A stretch of DNA of 64,000 nucleotides from Mantamonas sphyraenae (taxonomy: Eukaryota; CRuMs; Mantamonadidae): NCBI GenBank assembly GCA_026936335.1, contig JAPMXV010000056.1:1-64000 (forward strand). The letters are read 5' to 3'. Numbering within the stretch: position 1 is the first letter of the stretch; every line of letters starts with the position of its first letter. The notes under the pieces are model-generated. The model was not told the origin of the DNA and ran no database searches. It was given only the letters and a program-made list of their open reading frames with translations. Both the position numbers and the translations under genes were made by a program. Positions 11,101-19,748 of the stretch are shown here, one piece after another.

Positions 11101-13556
11101 CGTGTCGTTCACCTCGACACGCCTCTCCCACATCATCGCTCCATCTGCGCCAGACACACGACGCACGAAAAAGTCAAACAACGCTCCGCCTCCGCTCTTC
11201 GGGTGCAGGTTCATCCCCGTCAGGAAAACGTCTCCCACCACACTTCCCACTCGCAGCCCGTAAACAAAGTCGTCAAATTCCCCTCCGTACGTCCGTGTAA
11301 ACGCGATTCCTCCGCCGCGCGACACCTTGCTCACCATCCAGTTGGCCACCCCGCCCGTTGTAGTCGACTGGTTCCCGTTGAACGTCTGCACATATTCCCC
11401 CCTCAGCCACCCACCCGCGTACACCCACTGCCCGTCTGCAGACACGCCCAGGTGGCCGCACGAAGACCGCGTCGTCGTGTTTGCCTCCACCTGCGTCACC
11501 CACTCCGTCGTCCCGTTCAGTGACAACCGCGCCACAAACGCACTCTCAATTCCCACCACCGTCTCGTTCTCGGCCACTCCTCCAAACAGTCCCTCCGCCG
11601 AACCACACACATACACCGCACCCCCTTCCGGAGCCATGGCCACCCCGCTCGCCTTTGTCGTCTGGCCCGTCTCCAGCGTGCGCTCCCACGCAAGTGTCCC
11701 GTCAGCCCAGTACTTTTGCACCAGTGCCACCGACGCAGGCTTCGGCTCTCCCAACGTGTGTTGATCCACAAGGTCGCCGTAGTACACACGTCCTCGCCAC
11801 CCCACCGCCACAAGCGTGTCGTTCTTGTCCACAGCCACATCCTCCAGCTGTCGCTCCTCCACGCTGTTTTCCTGTCGCGTCCACACACGCTCTCCCTTCG
11901 CCGTCAAACGAAACACAAACGTGTTGCCTCGGCTACTCGTCCCCACTGCTCCAGGCATCACACCTTGCGTGTAGCCCACCACCACCGTGCCCTTGTCGCT
12001 CATCACACCCACCCCCGTTGCAACATTCTTGCCCCATCCGCTCGACACCATCCGCTTCTCCATCACGACCCCCATCGTCTCTGCATTGTGCACCACCAGC
12101 CGTCCGTCCACGTACGTATCCTCCACACTGTTCACCACACGCCCTTCCTTGCCCACAACCACCACCTCCGTCGCGTTCCCGCTTCCGCGTACACGCATGC
12201 CAGACGCCCCCGGATAGTTCGCCGCAAACACCCTCCGCCCCACCGTGCTCTTGTCCAACTGCGTGCCGTTGCCAAACACACGCAACACGCTGTAATCCAG
12301 CGATGAAGTCAGCACGTAAATCATCCCGTCGCTCCCCACATCACATCCGGCCACCTGCTCTCCAGTTCCCCCTGCGACGTCCAATGCCAGGTTCCACACA
12401 CGCGTGCCGTTCATCAACAATTTGCCCACGTATGCAGAGTTTGCCTTGTTGGCCACACTCTGCCCGTCCACTGTTGTCCCGCCTGCCTTTCCGCACACCA
12501 CCACCGTTCCGTCCGTCGGGTCCAGCGCAGAATCCACACCCGAATCCAACTGTGTCGAGCCCCACAGCGTCGCCCGTACATTGCTTCCGTCTGCATCCGC
12601 AGACAGCAGTGCAAAGTCTGTAGAGCCCGTTGTGCCCATGTCCAGCAAAGCCGACGACGATCCCGTCGCCACCACTCGCCCGTCTCCCAGCACGTGCACC
12701 CGAGTAAATGTGGGTGCCTGGCTCACACTCTGCGACGTCACAAGCCAGTCTCGCGTTCCGTTTGCATCTACACGCTGCAGCGTCAGCTCCGGCGCCTCCC
12801 CAAACTGAGTCCAGTACGTCCTCCACCCCGCCACCACTGCCGCCCCGTCCACGGGCGACACTCCCACTCCGGTAAGCACATCCGATGCGTTTCCTCCATA
12901 CTGTTGCACCCACACCACCGCCCCGTCTGCCGCAAACCGCGCCACCACGCTGTCCTCTCGCCCCACACGCTCGTTCGTATGTCCCTCGAACGAGCCAAGC
13001 GTGTATCCACACACATACGCGTGACCGCTTGTACTAGACACCGCAATTCCCGTCGCCACGTCTGTCGTGTTACTGCCCAGCTGCCGTGTCCACAGCAGCG
13101 TTCCGTTGTGCGCGTATCGCTGCACAAACCAGTCCCTGCCTCCATGGAACTGCCCGCCTTCCAGCGATCCCTCCGTCTCTCCAGCCACATATATGCCCCA
13201 TGTGCTGTCTACACTCACCACCTTCGCCTCCTCTTTCACGTACTTGCCGTACGACGACTCCCGCAAGGTGAACGATCCTTCCGGATACTCACCCGCCACA
13301 GCCCACACTGCCCGTCGTCGCACACACACACACACACATGCTGTGTCAGTCGCCAACACAAAAATCACAGCACACCCTACAGCCACGCCGCCACCCCTGC
13401 TCACACTCACCTGTGCAAACCAGCACCACAATCGCTGTCGTCCACGCTACAGATGCTGCTCGCCTCTGATCACTCTGCACGAGTTTCCATGCAACCCGCC
13501 GAAAAGCGTCAGCCTCCTTCCCGCATGCTCACTGCTTCCTCTCCACGCCCCCACAT
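5146..13556 (-). CDS. Giant surface protein: beta-propeller repeats, TIG/Ig-like, GCC2/GCC3 Cys-rich, about nine TM segments
   Basis: Predicted 2746 residues in three exons: 13533-13556, 13411-13465 and 5146-13307 (introns 13466-13532 and 13308-13410). This gives an ATG and a signal peptide (Arg pair, then AIVVLVCTVWAVA) that the single open frame lacks. Residues about 40-845 are SBBP-like propeller repeats (G-x-Y-V-x-G, D-x-x-V-x-R-Y). About 1100-1200 holds a TIG/IPT-like fold (SGIEPTSLTQNGG). Further Ig-like beta segments run to about 2050. A cysteine-rich GCC2/GCC3 or EGF-like block sits at about 2109-2262, followed by about nine hydrophobic helices to about 2629 and a Ser/Arg-rich cytoplasmic tail. 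Many N-x-S/T sites fit an extracellular ectodomain. The role may be adhesion or sensing; none is proven. Exon 1 and 2 placement is inference; exon 3 is secure. Confidence 0.85.
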
Positions 13557-13936
13557 CCCTTCAGTCCCCTCTACACCCACCATTCTCTGTCTCTTCAAAT
13601 TCCCCATCACCTAAACCTGCGTTCTTCGCGTCCGTGTCAGCCCTTCGAGTTCACGCAAATCCCGAGCACAATTCCGTCGCAGAAGACATGTCACACTTCA
13701 ACCTCCGGCCCTTCCACGCCGTTCTCACACCACTGTCCTTCCACACACATCCTCCCCTCCACTCTCAAGCCCCTCCCCTCTGCACCTATCCAACCCCTGG
13801 GCCCCCATGCTCCCCCGTGCCACTCACAAAAGGTTTTCGTCGAAAATTTCCAGGCTCGTCTTTGAATTGGATTTCCCTTCGCCCTCCCAAACTCATTCCT
13901 TCGCTCCGCACACTCCCCCCAAACTCACGCCTTCCC
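13557..13936. other. Intergenic, 380 bp, nothing recognisable
   Basis: This segment lies upstream of the giant membrane-protein gene and downstream of the Rrp7 gene, both on the minus strand. It is C/T rich on the + strand and holds no open frame with a recognisable product. It must contain the promoter of the giant gene and the 3' end of the Rrp7 transcript. No TATA-like box or repeat stands out. Confidence 0.5.
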
Positions 13937-15108
13937 TCATCGCGCCTCAAACTTCCTTGCTGCCCGCATTTTCGCAATCCTTGCCTTGTCCGCCTCAAAC
14001 TTGCGCCGCAAGTCCGCAATCCGCTCCATCCGTGCTTGCCGCTGCTGAAACTTGTAAAAGTTGTCCTTTTCCTTTGCCTCTTTCGCCTTGCGTTTCCTGT
14101 TCGGACCCGTTTTTCCTCGAATCATCTCTTCCTCCTCTGCCTCCGCACCGGGTCCTCCCTGGCCCTTCCGCGTCCGCCGCCGGTTCACCACCGTCACAAA
14201 CCCGTCTTCGTCTGGCCCCTCGTTCAGCATGGCCTCGCGTGCTTTGTCCGCTTCCCGTTGGATACGGTCGTAATTCGCCATGTACACGTCCACCTTGTTT
14301 TGCAGGTGCTTCTTCTTCGGCCGCTCTGCCACGTACTCGCGCAGCCACCCACCCAACCCTCGGCTCTCCTCACTCCCTCGCTCCACAACGTGTGCCTCCC
14401 CGTCCTCCGCTCCATCCACCGTTCCGTCCGTCAGCGGCGTCCGCAACAGCACGTCCACTCCGCTGCTCAGAGCACGCTTCACTCCCTCCTTGCTTGCAAA
14501 TACCACGTGTGCGTAGCATCCGTTGTTCAGCGACTCGCTCGCCTCCTTCAGCGCCACACGCTGCGGTGCAAAGTACCGCCCTTCCAGTTGGCTCACCACA
14601 TCTCCCGTCCTCCGCAGCACTGCCTTGCTGGCCGAGTTGTCGCTTGCCATGCTCACCACAACTGTTTTACGGCTCTTACCTTCCACCACCACACTCGCCG
14701 TCCGTTTGCCCATCTCCCATGCCGACTTTCCGCTCACCTCGAATGCGCCAAACACCACGCTCTCGATCTCCGTATCTGTGTGCTCAAACATACGCCGCAC
14801 ATCCTCTTCGGTGCACTCGCTGCTCAAGTTTGCCACGAAAAGCGTCCTCTTTACACGCTCCTTGTTCTCCTCCGTCGTCTGCTCCTGGTGTTGGCGCACA
14901 AACACGAACCGCAGAAAGTTGGAGTTGAACAGCAGCCCGTCCTCGCCAGGCAGCACCACTGGAATCGGAATCACCTTGCTCTGCACACGCCGCCCATACG
15001 TACACACCCGCCATGCCAACCACGCCCGCGTCCACGCCCCACAATATGCGCCCGGACCCGCACGTCCGCCCAAAAATCCGCATGAGTCACCACCTCTCGC
15101 ACAACCAT
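13937..15108 (-). CDS. RRP7: Ribosomal RNA-processing protein 7 (Rrp7/RRP7A-like)
   Basis: Predicted 362 residues in two exons: 15064-15108 (ATG at 15108) and 13937-14980, with intron 14981-15063 (donor GTGCGG, acceptor TGTGCAG). Rrp7 is an assembly factor of the small ribosomal subunit in the nucleolus. The short leader and the strand IPIPVVLPG...LRFVFVRQH match the start of the family. It is followed by an RRM-like fold opening with RTLFVANLSSECTEEDVRRM, then a central helix (VDVYMANYDRIQREAD). The family hallmark is the C terminus: DEDGFVTVVNRRRTRKG, then NFYKFQQRQARMERIADLR and a KFEADKARIAKMR ending. Length is close to human RRP7A. The first exon (15 residues) is inferred from phase and splice sites and is the weakest part. 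Confidence 0.88.
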
Positions 15109-15256
15109 CCCCCTCCCGCTGCCCAAACACCCTCTTCCCCCTTTCCCCATGTCCCCCCTCCCCCGCCTACTTCCCCCCACTTCACCCACTGCCCACCTAC
15201 CATCACTTGTTTCACCTGCACCCAGCAGCGCCAACCAAACACCCCACCCCCACTCC

Positions 15257-17498
15257 ATGGGCGCAGGCAAATCCAAAGAGGCCAATGCGGACCCTCAAGA
15301 CACCCCCAGCGACAGTACAACCATCGTCGTTGGCCAATCCGCCTCCCGCACACGTGCCACCGTCGTCAAGGAGGCTCGCATAGCCGAGATCGACAACGGC
15401 TCCTCCTCTTCCTCTTCCTCATCTTCCGCCTCCACCTCCTCCTCAGCGCTCAACCCAACTCCCATCTGCGACGCCTCGGCCTCTGAACGTGCCCTCTTCA
15501 TTACCGACCACTGGATGCCCTTTGTCCGCACTCTCCGTGCCCACCTCCTCGACGTAGTCACTCGCAAAACTGCCGGCTACGCACGTCCAGAGATCATGCC
15601 CGACCAGGACGAGATCGAGCGCCTAACCCGCCTCAATCTCGATCTCACTGCACAGTGGTACGGCCGCGGAAACCTCTCTGCAATGTTCGAGTGGTTCATG
15701 GAGGCCGCAGAGGCAGCCGGCGAAACAGGCTACCAATTCGTCGACGTGCCCACTGCACGCAGCGCAGACGGCTGGCTCTTCATCGTCGATGGCAACACTC
15801 GCCGCTCCTTCTACAAACCCTCCGACGAGCAAGGCCAAATCGAACGCCTCGGTGGCCTCGCCCACAACATCGGTGCCTCGCCCATCGACAACACCGTCCT
15901 TTCCAATGTCATGTCCCCGCAAGAGGCGCGCATCCTCCTCGCTGGTGGCCAGATCAAACGGTTCGTCGTCATGGCCACCAAGCGCAAGCAGCTTGCCCTT
16001 CTTGAGCGCCTCGGCCTCGCCGACGCCTCCCCCGACGACGTCAAGCAAGCCCTGGCAAACTACTCCGACGAAACAGGCCTCCACGTCGATCTCCTTGCCG
16101 CCACCGGTCTGCCCATCGCCTCCTTCAGCCAGTTCCCTCTCGACATGCAGGAGAACATCCACTCCATTGTCAAGTCACAGCTCGCCGCAACCACAACCAC
16201 AACCAAACTCTCCCAAGACGACCAGTCTGCCTCCACCGATAACACAGACCCCCAGCATCAAGAGTACCTCCGCTTTCTCGACTTTGTCAAGGCAAACCCG
16301 GGCAAGGTCTACCGCGACGACATCAAGCTCCACAAGAGCCTCCTCCTCCTCGGCATGTGGAACGAAAAGGTCGCTGTCGTCGAGCGCTCCACCGTCGAAA
16401 AGCTCACCAACCACCGCTTCTTCGGCTTCCCCTGGACCCGCTCCGTCGATCTCCTCACCACTCCCGAAGGCAGCAGCGAACTCGATGTCCTCCGTCCCGC
16501 TGGCACTCAGGAGTGGAGCCGCTTCCGCAAGAACGCCTTTCCCTACGCAGAGAGCCACGGCCTCGGCCTCTCTGGCAGCGGCCAGGACGAGTCCCGCGGT
16601 TCGCTCAGCTTCGAGATGGGCATGCCAATCGACCCAGAGCAGAAACTCGGCAACTGGTTCTCCACTGACATCGAAAAGATTCTCGCCGAAACCGAAATGC
16701 TCAACCCACCCCGTGGCCACGTCCACTCCCTCCCGGGCGAAGAGTACCATGACGTCGGCCAGAACCCGCAGATCGGCTCCTCCATTCGTGCCTCCCAGCA
16801 CACCCAAATCACACGCAACAGCCTCGCCGGCCATCCTCTCTACGCCCTCGAAAGCAAGCCCCAGTACAGCGACGAGGTCGACTGCGTCGTCGACATCATC
16901 CAAGTCGGCGAGGAGGAAGACGCCTTCTTTGTCAAGTTTTCAGACGTTGCCGACCTCAGTGCAAACACAGCCCTCGTCGGCGTCCTCTACGAACTCCGCA
17001 AAGCCCTCATCGAGCAGTTTGGCGCACACCAGGTCGACTTTAATGTCAAGGGTATGGTCGACCCGCTCACGGGCCGCCGCGTTGTCACCTTTGGCCCCAT
17101 CTGCATGCTCGAGCGCCTCCCCTACGGAAAGCTCACCATGAATGAGCTCGGAGACACCTCAGAGGGTTGTCTCCTGCCCAATATCGACACCTGCAGCGCC
17201 GCTGGCGATGTCATGCTCTACTCCCGCGAGACCTGGAAGATGGCGTACGACACAGGCCGTGACGCCCTCATCCGCCAGTACACCTTTGTCCAAAAGATCG
17301 GTGCACGCAAGATTGTCCGCCGCAAGCTCCTCAACCTCACCGGCTATGTCGACGGCTACGGCCAGGCTCCCATGCCCTCCACCGTCCACGTGCCCAGTCA
17401 CCCCAAAGAAGACCGTCTTCTCTGGCCTCTTCTCCTACGAGCCCACAGACATTGTCCGCCACGTCGACAAGGTCGTTGCCGCCGAGTCTTCCGACTGA
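15257..17498 (+). CDS. Unrecognised protein with N-myristoylation signal; apparent +1 frameshift near its 3' end
   Basis: I do not recognise a family. From the ATG at 15257 the product begins MGAGKSKE, which fits the N-myristoylation consensus (Gly2, Ser6), so membrane attachment is likely. A Ser-rich linker (about 50-72) leads into a predicted globular body with no transmembrane helix. In the main frame the body reads through to 17395, after which residues become implausible. The next frame continues with well-biased codons (PKKTVFSGLFSYEPTDIV) to a TGA at 17496-17498. Removing one base near 17396-17398 joins the two into 746 residues. Without a shift the main frame would run to 17572, overlapping the 17532-17670 repeats. 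It lies divergent from Rrp7 (148 bp apart) and convergent with the helicase. Confidence 0.8.
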
Positions 17499-17531
17499 TC
17501 CCATCATCCATTCCATGGCTTCTCTCTCTCT

Positions 17532-17670
17532 GCACACCCACTCTCACTCACAGCACGCAAATACAGCTGTGACGTCGCACACCCACTCTCACTCACTTCA
17601 CTGGCCGTGCAATTCCCGCACCCACATCTCATCCACCTCGCTCACAGCACGCAAATACAGCTGTGACGTC
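17532..17670. repeat. Interlocked direct repeats copying the end of the helicase gene
   Basis: A 30-bp word, starting CTCACAGCACGCAAATACAG, occurs at 17547-17576 and 17641-17670. A second 19-bp word, GCACACCCACTCTCACTCA, occurs at 17532-17550 and 17577-17595. The 17641-17670 copy encodes the residues TSQLYLRAVS near the C terminus of the minus-strand helicase. The other copy lies beyond its stop codon, in the spacer with the convergent gene. The arrangement points to two nested local duplications. Confidence 0.9.
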
Positions 17671-19742
17671 TCCACCAACTCCCCAAACACCACCCACTCC
17701 GGCTTCCGCCCGTGCATCACACTCGTCGGATGGATACGTGCTTCCACCGTCGCCTTCCGCCGCAGCAGCTTGTACGTCCCGGCTGTCGTCCGCGTCGCCA
17801 CGTTGCCCAAGAATCCCACCAGCAAACTGCGCAGCACCGTGTCCACCTCCACCTCCGCGTCGTCCCCCGTCGAGCCCAGCCCCATTGCCTCGCAGTACTC
17901 CGCCAGCTGCCCACGCACGTCCTCTGCACGCCGCATGCTGCGCAGGTTCACATACGACGCATTCGCCCACGCCTTCTTCTCCTTTGCCTTCACCGCGCTG
18001 TACGCTCGATACACATTCAACAGCGTGAGGTGGTCTCCCTCGTGCGCTTTGAATCTCCCGTGCGCCCGGTTTGCCGCCTTTGCCTCTGCGCGTGGTGTGA
18101 AAAACACGCTTTCCTGCTGCAGCATCGCCACAATCGTCAGCATGGGGCCCAGGCACCCATGCTCGGACGCCGCCAGCACACATCGTCCTTGCCGAGGCTC
18201 CAGCGGCAGCTGCGCCATGTGCCTCCCCACAATCGTCAACTCGTCTTTCTTGTCCAGCGCTTGCAGCGAAATCAGCTGCTCCAGCCCCTCTTGGATGCTC
18301 GCCAACTTGGGCATGTCCATAAACTCAAACTTGAACAGGTTTTTCACCCCGATCGTCCGCAGCTGCAGCAGCACAGACGCCATGTTGCTTCGACGGATTT
18401 CAGCCACCGTTGCCTCTCGCATCGACGCAAAAAACTCTTCCGTGTACAGCCTGTAGCATCGTCCGTGTGCCTCGCGACCAGCACGCCCCGCTCGCTGCCG
18501 AGCCGCTGCTTTGCTCACAGGCGTCACCACCAGCCGCTCCACGCCATTCTTTGCCGAAAAGTGCCTCTGCTTCACCACTCCCGTGTCCACCACGTACCGA
18601 ATCCCCGGGATTGTCAGCGATGTCTCTGCAATGTTCGTCGCCAGAATCACCTTTCGCGAACCGGCCGGCGTCTCTTCAAACACCTTCATCTGCGCTGCAC
18701 TCGGCATCGACGAGTAGATTGGACGCACCATCAGGTCCAGGCTCGATGGAGGTAGCTTCGCCCGTTTCTCTGCCAACAGCTTTTCCATCATTTCGATTTC
18801 CTCCTGGCCCGTCAGAAACACAAGTATATCTCCACCCTTCGTGTCCATATGCACCTGGATCACCGTCATCAGCGCTGCATCCACATAGTCGCTCTGCGGC
18901 TCCACTGCATTGTAGATGCTCACCTCAAACTGCCGCCCCTCTACAAAAACCACAGGCGCCGAGTTGAAGTACTCCGAAAACTTCTTCGACTCCAGTGTCG
19001 CAGACATCACCACCAGCTTCAGCGATTCTCGCCGCTTCTGCACCTCCTTCAGCACTGCCATCAGCATGTCCGTCTGCAGCGTCCGCTCGTGCGCCTCGTC
19101 CAACACCACCACCGAGTACGCCTCCAGCAGCGGGTCCACCATTGCCTCCCGCAGCAACATGCCGTCCGTCATAAACTTGATCTCCGTCTCGTTGCTCGTC
19201 TTGTCCTCGAAACGAATGCGATAGCCCACCTCCTTGCCCAGTGCCACCCCGCATTCGTCCGCCACTCGCCCTGCCACACTCATCGCCGCCACCCTCCTCG
19301 GCTGCGTCACTGCAATCATCATCTTGGCTCCCTTTCTCTTCTTTCTCAACTTTTTCGCCTGCTTCCGCACCAGTTTGCCCTTGCCCGTGTACCCTGCCTC
19401 CCGCAGGAACTGCGGCACCTGCGTCGTTTTCCCGCAGCCCGTCTCGCCCACAATCACCACCGCCGAATGCGCACCCACCTTCTCCAGGATCGTCTTGCGC
19501 GCATTCACAATCGGCAGCTGCTGCTTCATCTCCTCCTCCCCTCCCTCTCCAACCACCTCCTTGCCCTTCCTCTTGCCTTGTTTGCCCTTGCCAAACGCCC
19601 CACTCAAGCGCTGTCGCTTCTCCACCCCCTCCCCTTCCTCCTTCTCCCGCCACCGTTTCCCTTTGCTCTTGAACCCCCATGTCCGCTTCCCCTTCTCCTT
19701 GTGCTTCCTGTCACCCTCCATGGATTTCCTAGATTTGCCCAT
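17598..19742 (-). CDS. DEAH-box RNA helicase (DHX/Prp family)
   Basis: The product of 714 residues is an ATP-dependent RNA helicase of the DEAH/RHA group. After a Lys-rich N terminus (about 1-75) come motif I GETGCGKTTQ (about 104), Ia TQPRRVAA, motif II DEAH (about 212), motif III SAT, motif V TNIAETSLTIPG and motif VI QRAGRAGR (about 417). The winged-helix/HA2 and OB-fold region typical of DEAH helicases fills 480-714. Such proteins act in splicing or ribosome assembly. The short N terminus without extra domains resembles DHX33/DHX15-type members, but I cannot fix the orthologue. The ATG at 19742 lies only 6 nt after the stop of the upstream kinase gene; an in-frame ATG at 19721 is an alternative. 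Confidence 0.93.
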   Translation of the reverse strand: MGKSRKSMEGDRKHKEKGKRTWGFKSKGKRWREKEEGEGVEKRQRLSGAFGKGKQGKRKGKEVVGEGGEEEMKQQLPIVNARKTILEKVGAHSAVVIVGETGCGKTTQVPQFLREAGYTGKGKLVRKQAKKLRKKRKGAKMMIAVTQPRRVAAMSVAGRVADECGVALGKEVGYRIRFEDKTSNETEIKFMTDGMLLREAMVDPLLEAYSVVVLDEAHERTLQTDMLMAVLKEVQKRRESLKLVVMSATLESKKFSEYFNSAPVVFVEGRQFEVSIYNAVEPQSDYVDAALMTVIQVHMDTKGGDILVFLTGQEEIEMMEKLLAEKRAKLPPSSLDLMVRPIYSSMPSAAQMKVFEETPAGSRKVILATNIAETSLTIPGIRYVVDTGVVKQRHFSAKNGVERLVVTPVSKAAARQRAGRAGREAHGRCYRLYTEEFFASMREATVAEIRRSNMASVLLQLRTIGVKNLFKFEFMDMPKLASIQEGLEQLISLQALDKKDELTIVGRHMAQLPLEPRQGRCVLAASEHGCLGPMLTIVAMLQQESVFFTPRAEAKAANRAHGRFKAHEGDHLTLLNVYRAYSAVKAKEKKAWANASYVNLRSMRRAEDVRGQLAEYCEAMGLGSTGDDAEVEVDTVLRSLLVGFLGNVATRTTAGTYKLLRRKATVEARIHPTSVMHGRKPEWVVFGELVETSQLYLRAVSEVDEMWVRELHGQ

Positions 19743-19748
19743 CTCGCT

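Noticed and set aside
13320..13340. CA dinucleotide run as a regulatory or origin element
   Set aside because: It is about 18 bp, lies inside a predicted intron, and similar short runs occur at 41691-41705; nothing marks it as special.
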